From contig JAHVKF010000003.1 of assembly GCA_019800895.1 (NCBI GenBank), positions 310,001-374,000 on the forward strand: DNA of 64,000 nt, given 5' to 3'. The notes beneath the pieces were generated by a model. That model did no database searches and was not told where the DNA came from. It was given only the letters and a program-made list of their open reading frames with translations. Positions 1 to 7,464 of the stretch are shown here, piece by piece. The DNA comes from Halomonas denitrificans. GTDB taxonomy: Bacteria; Pseudomonadota; Gammaproteobacteria; Xanthomonadales; Wenzhouxiangellaceae. Both the position numbers and the translations under genes were made by a program. Within the stretch, counting starts at the first letter, position 1. Each line of letters begins with the position of its first letter.

Positions 1-2
1 AG

Positions 3-281
3 GTGCCGTTCTTCCACAACAACGACGATTTCGACGAACTGATCTTCTATCACGCCGGCGAATTCTTCTCGCGCGACAATATCCATCCGGGAATGATGAC
101 GCTGCATCCCTGCGGCTTCACCCACGGCCCGCATCCGAAGGCGCTGAAGAACGCGTTCGCGCCCAAGGCGGAGGCGACCGAGGAAGTGGCGGTGATGATC
201 GACACGCGCGACGCGCTGGAGGTCACGCCGGGCGCCGAGTCCATCGAGTGGACCGGATACGTCGACAGCTGGAAAGGCTGA
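3..281 (+). CDS. hmgA: homogentisate 1,2-dioxygenase, C-terminal part (5' end outside window)
   Basis: The last 92 residues of a non-heme iron dioxygenase that opens the homogentisate ring to maleylacetoacetate in tyrosine and phenylalanine catabolism. The visible stretch has the family's histidine-rich core: FYHAG, then SRDNIHPGMM, then LHPCGFTHGPHP, which carries iron-site histidines. The reading frame is open to the left edge, so the true start lies outside the window. The next gene on the same strand, 115 bp on, encodes a fumarylacetoacetase-like hydrolase, which fits a later step of the same pathway. No maleylacetoacetate isomerase is seen in this window. Confidence is high for the family and moderate for exact substrate. 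Confidence 0.88.
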   Translation: MPFFHNNDDFDELIFYHAGEFFSRDNIHPGMMTLHPCGFTHGPHPKALKNAFAPKAEATEEVAVMIDTRDALEVTPGAESIEWTGYVDSWKG

Positions 282-299
282 GCGGCACGCTCGAGAAGC

Positions 300-331
300 G
301 GTTTCTCGCAGAGACGCAAAGGCGCAGAGAT
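300..331. repeat. short dispersed-repeat-like sequence
   Basis: Between hmgA and the hydrolase gene lies a purine-rich segment with the internally repetitive core CGCAGAGACGCAAAGG followed by CGCAGAGA. Strings of this kind recur between genes in many unrelated bacterial genomes. No protein or strong hairpin is associated with it here. It could be a remnant of a small mobile repeat. Confidence 0.35.
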
Positions 332-396
332 CGAAACGCGGGAAAAGGAATCGAACACGCTATTCAATCAAACTCAACGCATCAGGAACGAATCTC

Positions 397-1383
397 ATGA
401 AACTCGCCACTCTCAAGGAAGGCGGCCGCGACGGCACGCTGATCGTCGTTTCCCGCGACCTGAAGAAGGCCGTCAAGGCCGACGGAATCGCACCGACGCT
501 GCAGGCCGCGCTGGACGACTGGGACCGTGCCGCGCCGCGTCTGAACAGCCTGTTCGCGGACCTGCAGGAAGGGCGCGCCGACGATGCATTCGAACTGGAC
601 ATGAACGCCCTGGCGTCCCCGCTGCCGCGCGCCTACCAGTTCGTCGACGGAAGCGCCTACCTGCCTCATGTCGAGCGCGTGCGCAAGGCACGCGGTGCGG
701 AAGTGCCGGAGAGCTTCTTCACCGACCCCCTGATGTACCAGGCGGTCAGCGACGGCTTTCTCGGACCGCGCGACGACATCGCGATGGAGAGCACCGAATG
801 GGGCATCGATTTCGAGTCCGAGATCGGAGTGATCTGCGACGATGTTCCGATGGGCGCGACGGCGGCCGAATGCGCCGATCACATCCAGCTGGTCACGATT
901 CTCAACGATGTGTCGCTTCGCAACCTGATTCCGGGCGAACTGGCCAAGGGCTTCGGTTTCCTGCAGTCCAAGCCGCGCTCGGCCCTGGCCCCGGTGGTCG
1001 CGACGCCGGACGAGCTGGGCGATGCCTGGAAGGAGAGCAAGCTGCATCGCCCGCTGGTCACGCACCTGAACGGCGAGCTGTTCGGCCAGCCCGAGGCGGG
1101 CGAGGACATGCAGTTCAGCTTCGCCGAGCTGCTGGCGCATGCCGCGAAGTCGCGGCCGCTGGCGGCCGGCACGATCCTCGGTTCGGGCACGATCGCCAAC
1201 CAAGACACGAGCCGCGGCGCCAGCTGTCTGGCCGAGAAGCGGATGCTGGAGATCATCGCAAACGGCGAGCCGGAAACGCCGTTCCTTCAGTTCGGCGACA
1301 CGGTCCGCATCGACATGAGCGATGAAGACGGCAACAGCTACTTCGGCGCGATCGAGCAGAAGGTGGTCGAGTACGAGCGGTAG
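397..1383 (+). CDS. fumarylacetoacetate hydrolase family protein
   Basis: A 328-residue FAH-fold hydrolase, expected to cut fumarylacetoacetate to fumarate and acetoacetate, the last step of homogentisate breakdown. Family signatures seen are the acidic metal-binding run WGIDFESEIGVI around residues 135-150, the later GxxLxxG-type LNGELFGQ, and the C-terminal GSGTIANQDTSRG with FGDTVRIDM. The start is an ATG preceded by AGGAA. The last 39 codons plus stop (1264-1383) are duplicated at 2591-2710 beyond an AT-richer insert, so the 3' end of this gene is probably a hybrid produced by an integration or recombination event. The protein remains full length. The exact substrate is inferred from the neighbouring hmgA. 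Confidence 0.85.
   Translation: MKLATLKEGGRDGTLIVVSRDLKKAVKADGIAPTLQAALDDWDRAAPRLNSLFADLQEGRADDAFELDMNALASPLPRAYQFVDGSAYLPHVERVRKARGAEVPESFFTDPLMYQAVSDGFLGPRDDIAMESTEWGIDFESEIGVICDDVPMGATAAECADHIQLVTILNDVSLRNLIPGELAKGFGFLQSKPRSALAPVVATPDELGDAWKESKLHRPLVTHLNGELFGQPEAGEDMQFSFAELLAHAAKSRPLAAGTILGSGTIANQDTSRGASCLAEKRMLEIIANGEPETPFLQFGDTVRIDMSDEDGNSYFGAIEQKVVEYER
1264..1383 (+). repeat. left copy of a 120-bp direct duplication (3' end of the FAH-family gene)
   Basis: Bases 1264-1383 match 2591-2710 at a constant offset of 1327 with 8 differences in 120 positions, all seen by direct alignment. The reading frame is kept through both copies. They differ in stop codon (TAG here, TGA in the other) and in a few codons such as ccg/tcg and gag/cag. 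The copies flank the AT-richer segment 1384-2590. Confidence 0.9.
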
Positions 1384-1424
1384 GCGTTACTCGGTTCCTG
1401 CGCAAATGACAGGTGCCAAGAAGT

Positions 1425-1449
1425 ACGACCCCCGGCTGGCGGGGGTCGT
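1425..1449. terminator. strong hairpin after the FAH-family gene
   Basis: A perfect 9-bp inverted repeat ACGACCCCC / GGGGGTCGT with a 7-base loop, 41 bases after the hydrolase stop and just beyond the end of the convergent insert gene. There is no long T run on either side, so it may act as a transcript-end stabiliser or weak bidirectional terminator. It lies inside the insert, not in host flanking DNA. Confidence 0.6.
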
Positions 1450-1469
1450 TTGCGGACTGACGGCCAGTC

Positions 1470-2324
1470 TTACGGGTGACGACAACTTAGTCGCCAAACA
1501 TTTGGCTCGACTTGTCTAAAAGTGCAGTTGTTAAAGTTGAAGCTGTTTACCGCATCGATGAAATCATTCGCAGCGTCGGTGATGTTCTCCCCCTGAAAGG
1601 CATAATCACCATCAAGTGTGTTCACATCTACGGGATTTGGTCCGTTAGGGTTCACGAGCACATCTATGGCATTGCCTTCTGGGTCGATAACTACGATATC
1701 TGACCAGGTCCCGTCCGGATGATAGGTGACCTCAATTCTTGAACGGTCCGGGTAGCGAATCCAAATCGTCAACGGAACGACACGCAATGACTCGCTGACC
1801 CCGCCGTTAGCACCAAGCCCCCTAAGCTGGACTCCCGCTGAGGCCCCTGTTGAGTCTACGGTTGGCAGGAGGCCGTTCGTCGATATTCCAACGCGTAGAG
1901 CGCTAAAGAACGAGTTTCTCAAATAGCCCGTTCGAATATCAAATAATGCCGAGGGTGAAGGAGAAAGCCCTCCGCTGTAGGCCGCCAATTCTGACTGATC
2001 AATCGAGAACTGCGTGATCTGCGATTTCTCGAGAGCCTCGCGGAATGCATCTTTCTCATGTTGGGGAAAGTACGCCTCGGCTACATGGGTCATCCGAACT
2101 GGCCCGGTGCCAAAGTCTTCCCAAGTAAAAAATCGAGAGTACTTCCTAGTTTCGAGAGTGTTCGGGTTGGAGACATAAACTGTCTCATCTTCGCCGTGAG
2201 CATCGATTGCAGCAACCTGAAATTGGTTGTCTGAGCTGCAGGTGCTGCACAGTTCCCACCATGCCAAACTTGCCTTGGCGGGTTGAACCAGAAAAAGTAA
2301 GGCCAAGATCAAAACTTTGTTCAC
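1470..2324 (-). CDS. secreted protein of unknown function (CxxCS...Q family), insert cargo
   Basis: A 284-residue protein with an N-terminal signal peptide (VLILALLFLVQPAKA), then WWELCSTCSSDNQFQVAA close to the predicted mature N-terminus. The start is GTG with a strong GGAGGA five bases upstream. Later landmarks are IWIRYPDRSRIEV near residue 190 and two more cysteines near the C-terminus. The spacing CxxCSxxxQ(F/W)xxAA and the later (I)x(Y/F)PDxSxIxV match the product of the gene at 7465-8256, so I infer the two are distant relatives. Codon choice is AT-richer than neighbours, in line with transfer. I do not recognise a described domain. The two CxxC-like cysteines could form a disulfide in the periplasm. 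Confidence 0.75.
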   Translation of the reverse strand: MNKVLILALLFLVQPAKASLAWWELCSTCSSDNQFQVAAIDAHGEDETVYVSNPNTLETRKYSRFFTWEDFGTGPVRMTHVAEAYFPQHEKDAFREALEKSQITQFSIDQSELAAYSGGLSPSPSALFDIRTGYLRNSFFSALRVGISTNGLLPTVDSTGASAGVQLRGLGANGGVSESLRVVPLTIWIRYPDRSRIEVTYHPDGTWSDIVVIDPEGNAIDVLVNPNGPNPVDVNTLDGDYAFQGENITDAANDFIDAVNSFNFNNCTFRQVEPNVWRLSCRHP

Positions 2325-2587
2325 TGAATCCTCCTACTTCGATCAAGAAAATGCCAAACGCTTTAGATTTGAGACGCTCAAGTTAAGCGACTCGCTTACT
2401 ATTCTGTAGCGTTAAATCCTGATCTTCAATCGGGTTTTTTCCTACGAGCGGCTGGAAAAATAACTGAGCTATTAGTCGCTCGATTCTTGGCCCAGCGCTT
2501 TAATCAATAAACCCCTACAGCCGGCGTTGATATGAATTGAGAAGTCAATTGCGGCTCAATCAGCGCTCACACCAAAGCAGCGGGCTG

Positions 2588-2710
2588 ATGGGCGAATCGG
2601 AAACGCCGTTCCTGCAGTTCGGCGACACGGTCCGCATCGACATGAGCGATGAAGACGGCAACAGCTACTTCGGCGCGATCGAACAGAAGGTGGTCGAGTA
2701 CCAGCGTTGA
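2588..2710 (+). pseudogene. displaced 3' fragment of the FAH-family hydrolase gene (right repeat copy)
   Basis: Forty codons reading MGESETPFLQF through VVEYQR and a TGA stop, in frame and nearly identical to the end of the intact hydrolase. Bases upstream of 2588 show no resemblance to the hydrolase. This is probably the original chromosomal gene end left behind when the insert brought or created a second copy. There is no convincing ribosome binding site, so it is unlikely to be expressed as a protein. Confidence 0.8.
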
Positions 2711-2783
2711 AGCACTTGCTTGAGCGCCGGCGCCTCGGCCGCAGTCCCGGGGCGTGATTCCCGTCAGCTTACCGGGCGCGAAC

Positions 2784-3740
2784 TCAGCGGCGACCCCGTT
2801 GCATCGGCTTCACGATGCGGCGGCCGGAAAGTTTGAGTCTCCGGCCGAGTCGAAACGCTAGCGACGGGCGGCGGTGATCGCGGCTCAGCAGGCTCAGCAC
2901 GGTAACGGTGGCGAGCACGATCGCCATGCCCACCAGCTGGGATGCCGCGAGCGTCTCGCTCAGAACGAGAACACCGAACAGCGCGGCCGCGACCGGTTCG
3001 ACCATCGCGATCATCGACGCGATGGCGGGCGGCGTCTGACGCAGTCCGATCACGTACAGCACGAAGGAGACCCCGGCGCCCAGCACGCCCAGGGCGAGGA
3101 ACAGCCACCGATCGGGAGTCTCCACCAGCACCGCGTCGAAGCGGTCGATCCCGGACAGGGCCAAGAGCCCGACCACGACGACCGCGAACGCGACAGCGAG
3201 CACGGCCTGCGGGGAACCGTGCCTCGAGGCGAACTTGAAGCCGAAGATGAATCCGGCGTAGGAGAGGCCGGCCAGCAGACCGGTCGCGACGGCCACCGGC
3301 CCGATGGAGGTCGCATTCAGATCACCGGCACCGGTGACCAGGAAGACGCCGAGCAGCACGAAGCCGATGGCAGTCCATTTCGCTCCACTCGGCCGTTCCA
3401 GTCGGAACGCGAAGGACACGAGGAAGACGAAGACCGGTGCGCAATACATCAGCGTGGCGGCGACCGCGACGCTGCCGTGCTGAACGCTCGTGAAATAGAA
3501 GGCGAAGTTGCCTGCGACACCGAGCCCGGCCAGTCCAGACCAGATCCACAACCAGCGGCGCCCGAAACCGTGCCCCCCGGGACGTAGCGCGAGCCAGGCC
3601 AGAACGAACAACCAGCCGACCGCGCCGCGAACGAGGGCGACCAGGAAGGGGTCCCAGCCGCGCTCGAGCAGCAGGCCTCCGAGGCCGCCAGCGAGGCCCC
3701 AGAAGAGCGCGGCAAGAATGAGCAGGACGGGGCTGATCAT
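2784..3740 (-). CDS. EamA-family (DMT) transporter
   Basis: A roughly 318-residue inner-membrane protein of the drug/metabolite transporter superfamily, with two EamA halves. About ten hydrophobic segments are visible, beginning MISPVLLILAALFWGLAGG, and the second half includes SFVLYVIGLRQTPPAIAS followed by MVEPVAAALFGVLVL, a typical EamA end. The first ATG giving a plain transmembrane start lies 14 codons after a possible upstream ATG at 3782. I prefer the inner one because the extra residues are not hydrophobic and match nothing in the family. The C-terminus ends in a basic tail. Substrate cannot be told. The gene lies alone on the minus strand, convergent with the displaced hydrolase fragment. 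Confidence 0.85.
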   Translation of the reverse strand: MISPVLLILAALFWGLAGGLGGLLLERGWDPFLVALVRGAVGWLFVLAWLALRPGGHGFGRRWLWIWSGLAGLGVAGNFAFYFTSVQHGSVAVAATLMYCAPVFVFLVSFAFRLERPSGAKWTAIGFVLLGVFLVTGAGDLNATSIGPVAVATGLLAGLSYAGFIFGFKFASRHGSPQAVLAVAFAVVVVGLLALSGIDRFDAVLVETPDRWLFLALGVLGAGVSFVLYVIGLRQTPPAIASMIAMVEPVAAALFGVLVLSETLAASQLVGMAIVLATVTVLSLLSRDHRRPSLAFRLGRRLKLSGRRIVKPMQRGRR

Positions 3741-3898
3741 TCGCGTTCGGCATCCTCCCGCTGTGTCGGCAGCTTCCCTCAAGCTGCCTGCACTATGCCA
3801 TCGCTACCTCCCCTGAGTCAGCCTTCGCTTCCGGTTGTCGGTTCCGAAAGTCGACTTCTGCGGACACGCGGGAATGCGGCGGCCATGCCGAACGGGGA

Positions 3899-6076
3899 TC
3901 AGAACGTGCCACGTACTTCCAGGTACAGGGTCCTCGATCGCTGACGATCGCGCAGTTCGCGGAACGCGAGGGCGCTGCGGTCGCGCGGGCCCTCGAAAAC
4001 CCGACGGTCGCGATTCTCGTTGTTTCTGAGGATGGCGTCGACACCGAGCCGGATGCGAAGCGCTTCGATGGCCCGGCTCTCGACATACGCGCTGAGGTTG
4101 CCGATCCCGAGGTAGCGATCGAGCTCATCGAGGCCGAACCGGGAGAAGCCGTCGTTGATGGATCCGTTCAGTCCCCAACCCATCCGGGCCTGCGGCAGGT
4201 CCTGCCGGAACTCGGCCTCGACGCGCCAGGCGCGCTCGTCGGACAGGATGCGTTCCTGTCCGGTCAATGGATCGTCGACGCCCGAATCCTGCCATCGGCC
4301 GTTGAGGTCCAGGCGCGCGTTGTCGAGTCCGAACAGGTCCAGCGGCGTGGTCAGCTCGCCACGGATCCCGTAGCGCCAGCCCGAACCGATGTTGCCGGGA
4401 ACTTCGAGCTGGTCCTCCAGCGGCAGCAGGTCCTCGACGTCGTCGATCCAGTCGTAGAACGCCGTGAGGCTCAACAGGCCGATGCTGTTGAAGCGGGTTT
4501 CCCAGGTGAGGTCCATCGTCACCGTGGTCTCGGGGCTGAGCGAGGGGTTGCCGAGGCTGAGCTCGTCGTCACCGAGATCGGCGGCGCTGACGAAGTCGGA
4601 GAAGTCGAGCTGGCCGACCTTGCGCAGCAGTCGCCCCCGGAGCAGCGCGTCGTTCTCCAGCGTGTAGGTGAGGGTGGCGCTGGGCTTCCAGAAGAAGAAC
4701 GATCGTCGTTCGGCAAAGCCACCGGTCTGGCTGATCTCGGAGGCTTCGGCGGCGAGTTCGAGGTCGACGGCCAGCGCGCCGGCAGCGAAGGAATCGGCCA
4801 CCGACACGTCGAGCCTCTGTTCTTCGACCTGGGTGCGTGCTCCCGGTACCGGTACCGGCCGAAGGCTTCCGTCGATGCGCCTTCGCAGCTCGAAGTCGCT
4901 TTCCAGGCGGTTTTCCGCTCCCTCGACCGACGCTTCGAAGAGGTGCCCGGTCACACCGGAGTAGTCGGCCTCGAGGCGCACGATCTTCTCGGTCTCGAGC
5001 CGGTCGGTGATGGCCACGGTTTCACGAATGCCCGGTGCGTCCGGCGCGCCGCGCACCAGGTCTCCGGTCCACATCCGCTCTTCGCGTCGATACAGCGCAA
5101 TCAGCTTGCTGTTGGTGTGCTCGCCCCAGGGCCGCTCCGCGTCCACGCCGATCTCGAAGGCCTCTTCCCGTTCGTCGGAGCCCTGCCGCAGCAGCACCGA
5201 CTCCGGATCCGGCCCATCGGCGGCCGGCCGACGCAGGGAAACCTCGCCGCCGTCCTGCTCCTCCCATTCGTACTGCGCGTTGAACCCGTAGCGGACCCGA
5301 TCTCCCGCATAGGTGGCGTTGGCGCTCAGGTCGAAACCGTCTTCCACCTGGCCGTACTCTTCGTCGCGGAACTCCAGGACCTCGCCGTCGGGGCCGAGCA
5401 GCCGTTCTTCCGACTGGCTCTGGAACTGCGAGCGTTGCACGCCGCCGCCCACCGTGTAGCTGAGGGCACCGCGGGTGTCGGAATAGCTCATCGTCCCGGA
5501 GGGGAGAAACCGGGCGCCCGGTTGCTGGGTGGACGCGCGGACGGACCAGGCACCGGTGGCGCCGCCGTCCTTCCGGATGACGTCGGCGATCACGCTCTGG
5601 CCACGCAGATCGGTGCCTCCGACCTGTCCCCGGATCACGACGATGCGTTCGACGTCGGCGGCCGGAATTCGCGACAGCAGGTCGCTGGGCGACTCGCTCT
5701 TGGCCGAGACCCGCTCGCCGTTGATCAGGATGTTGCCCGCCGCGCCGCCGAAGCCGCGTGAGCCGGTATCGCCGTTGTCGAGATTGAAGCCGGGCAGGTT
5801 GTTGACCATGTCCAGCGCGGTGACGGGCGCGTAGATCGAGAAGAACGCGGCGTTGAAGGTGGTGCGGCAGCTGGCGTCGGTGCATTCGGCCTCGGGCACG
5901 GGCCGGGCCGGGGGAAACTGGGCCAGGGCGGTCGGCGCACTGCATGGGAGCAGGGCGACGAGCAGCAAGGTGGGGAGCGCGATTGCGCGGACCGAGCCCC
6001 CGTCGTCGCGGGAGCACTGCAGTCGGGAAAGGGCGGATTCGAGGAATGCGGAAACGCTGCCGAGCATGGCGATCAT
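3899..6076 (-). CDS. TonB-dependent receptor-like outer-membrane protein
   Basis: A 725-residue protein with a secretion signal (IALPTLLLVALLPCSAPTALA) about 30 residues in, followed by a plug domain. The plug reads TALDMVNNLPGFNLDNGD, GSRGFGGAAGNILINGERVSAKS and LLSRIPAADVERIVVIRG, which is classical TonB-receptor plug. The rest alternates aromatic and polar residues in beta-strand-like repeats and ends with the outer-membrane C-terminal phenylalanine (LYLEVRGTF). The start at 6076 leaves an unusually long N-region before the signal; a GTG about 28 codons inside would give a conventional one. Ligand unknown; no transport operon adjoins it. No carboxypeptidase-regulatory domain is present, unlike the receptor at 43012. 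Confidence 0.85.
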   Translation of the reverse strand: MIAMLGSVSAFLESALSRLQCSRDDGGSVRAIALPTLLLVALLPCSAPTALAQFPPARPVPEAECTDASCRTTFNAAFFSIYAPVTALDMVNNLPGFNLDNGDTGSRGFGGAAGNILINGERVSAKSESPSDLLSRIPAADVERIVVIRGQVGGTDLRGQSVIADVIRKDGGATGAWSVRASTQQPGARFLPSGTMSYSDTRGALSYTVGGGVQRSQFQSQSEERLLGPDGEVLEFRDEEYGQVEDGFDLSANATYAGDRVRYGFNAQYEWEEQDGGEVSLRRPAADGPDPESVLLRQGSDEREEAFEIGVDAERPWGEHTNSKLIALYRREERMWTGDLVRGAPDAPGIRETVAITDRLETEKIVRLEADYSGVTGHLFEASVEGAENRLESDFELRRRIDGSLRPVPVPGARTQVEEQRLDVSVADSFAAGALAVDLELAAEASEISQTGGFAERRSFFFWKPSATLTYTLENDALLRGRLLRKVGQLDFSDFVSAADLGDDELSLGNPSLSPETTVTMDLTWETRFNSIGLLSLTAFYDWIDDVEDLLPLEDQLEVPGNIGSGWRYGIRGELTTPLDLFGLDNARLDLNGRWQDSGVDDPLTGQERILSDERAWRVEAEFRQDLPQARMGWGLNGSINDGFSRFGLDELDRYLGIGNLSAYVESRAIEALRIRLGVDAILRNNENRDRRVFEGPRDRSALAFRELRDRQRSRTLYLEVRGTF

Positions 6077-6241
6077 TGTTGTTCTGGATTGGCTTTTACT
6101 TCGGGCAGCAGGTTCTGACGCCCGAGTCGCGGATCGGTTCCATGAAACTTCGAGCCCGATGCGCTTTCGTCGAGCCGTGTCGCCGCAAACGCATCCGGTG
6201 CACGCCGATTCCCGGGCGGGTCCGCGACGATTCGCCGCCGC

Positions 6242-7024
6242 TCAGTCCCCTGCGGCAGGATCGCGCTCCACGGCGTGGGCGATGGAGGCCATGGCTGCCC
6301 GGCCGTGGGCGGCCATCTCGGGGTAGTGGATCAGGGCATAGATGTTCTGCACCAGCCAGAACCGCAGCAGGTCCGGCAGATCATCGTCACCGATGATCCG
6401 CGCGACCGTGTCGGACAGACCGGGATGCATGCGTACCGCCTCCGTACAGTCATGGGTCAGGATCTCGACCTGGCCTTCGTTGATGCGATAGCAGTCGCGC
6501 CAGAGAAGGTCGGCGAGACCCGGATCGAGATGGCCCCGGAAGCGCTCCCGGAACGGAGGTGGCGTTTGATTGACGGTCTCCCAACCCGAGAGATACTGGT
6601 AGTACGGCCGGATCCGCTCCCGCAGCGACAGGTCGCGCGGCAGGCCGATCCGTTGCAGCTCCTCGGCGGTGGCAGTCGAGTGCGCGGTGCCCCAGACCTG
6701 AGAGGCATGGAACAGGTCGACCAGCCGTTCCGCGCAGAACGGTTCGCAGTCCGATCTTTCGTCGATCCAGTCCAGCGCCGCTTCACCCCCATCGACCACG
6801 CGGCGGGTGAACGCCTCGCGATATGCCAGCGATCGCAGATTTCCATCGATCTCGTCGTGGAGCTGCGCGAGGAAGGCCCGCTCCTGGTTCGCGAACACGC
6901 GTTCCTCGTTCCAGTTGCTGACCTGCAGGCCGACGAAGATGCCGACGACCACGATCAGGAACTCGATCAGGACCGGGAGCCAGTCCTGGCGGCGAAGTGC
7001 GTTGGCGATGCGCTTCAGAAGCAT
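6242..7024 (-). CDS. DUF6090-type single-pass membrane protein
   Basis: A 260-residue protein starting MLLKRIANALRRQDW, then one transmembrane segment (VLIEFLIVVVGIFVGLQVSNW, residues about 18-38), then a charged soluble region with EERVFANQERAFLAQLHDEI. This N-terminal layout, with a basic start, a VVVGIFVGLQV helix and NWNEER, is typical of DUF6090 proteins, which have no assigned function. Topology suggests the bulk lies on the periplasmic side. It stands alone between the TonB receptor and a 440-bp gene-free region. The assignment rests on the helix motif only. Confidence 0.7.
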   Translation of the reverse strand: MLLKRIANALRRQDWLPVLIEFLIVVVGIFVGLQVSNWNEERVFANQERAFLAQLHDEIDGNLRSLAYREAFTRRVVDGGEAALDWIDERSDCEPFCAERLVDLFHASQVWGTAHSTATAEELQRIGLPRDLSLRERIRPYYQYLSGWETVNQTPPPFRERFRGHLDPGLADLLWRDCYRINEGQVEILTHDCTEAVRMHPGLSDTVARIIGDDDLPDLLRFWLVQNIYALIHYPEMAAHGRAAMASIAHAVERDPAAGD

Positions 7025-7464
7025 GGGCGACCCCGGCTACATGGCTGATCGATGAACGACTGGGACGGCCCGAGCGACTCCGTTTCTCCTGGCTCGGGCA
7101 TGGGCGGCCCGGCGACGGCCCGACACCGAAGCTTCGCATCGAGGCGGCCGATCGTCCATCCTGATCGGCGATCGCCGAACCCTAGCCCTGCACGAGCAGT
7201 TTGACCCCTTTTTTCAGCATTCGCCACAGCGTTGGCAGGTTCGCGGGATCGTACCGATGCATCGGTTGGTGCGCGCTCGTGATCGACCCCGGGGCGATTT
7301 CCTACGCGATCCTGCGCCGATTTCCTACACGATACCGGGTCGATTTCCTACACGGGCAGAAGTCGATTTCGTACGGTCCTGCCCAGGATCCGACGTTAAG
7401 CTGCGGACCACCAGGCATCGACCACCTGTCGATGACCGTTGGTCCACGGAACAGGACGAGGACG
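7025..7464. other. gene-free region with tandem repeat and probable promoter of the 7465 unit
   Basis: No convincing gene is visible in these 440 bases. Bases 7295-7386 hold four 23-bp tandem units (see that entry), and the region just before 7465 holds GAGGACG as ribosome binding site. Divergent transcription units start on both sides, with the DUF6090 gene leftwards and the secreted-protein gene rightwards, so promoters for both should lie here. Confidence 0.5.
7295..7386. repeat. four tandem 23-bp units with a conserved 14-base core
   Basis: Units begin at 7295, 7318, 7341 and 7364, exactly 23 bases apart. The core CGATTTCCTACACG heads units 2 and 3, unit 1 has one change in it and unit 4 is more divergent. 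The remaining nine bases of each unit vary. Period 23 is not a multiple of three and no reading frame uses it. Spacing near two helical turns suggests a row of protein-binding sites upstream of the gene at 7465, but that is inference. It is too short and the gaps too small for CRISPR. Confidence 0.7.

Larger units (their letters stand above)
1384..2590. mobile_element. AT-richer insert flanked by duplicated 3' gene end; one cargo gene
   Basis: A segment of about 1.2 kb whose composition differs sharply from its surroundings. The lines starting at 1561, 2041 and 2401 contain 29, 31 and 23 G+C per 60 bases, against 47 per 60 at 961. It is bounded by the 1264-1383 and 2591-2710 direct repeats and holds one complete gene on the minus strand (1470-2324). 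No integrase, transposase or terminal inverted repeat is visible, so it is a passenger unit or the remnant of a larger event. Bases 2325-2590 hold no gene; they include T-rich stretches and would carry the promoter of the minus-strand gene. Confidence 0.65.

Noticed and set aside
7295-7386. CRISPR-like array
   Set aside because: Repeats are directly adjacent with no spacers of 25-40 bases, and there are no cas genes.
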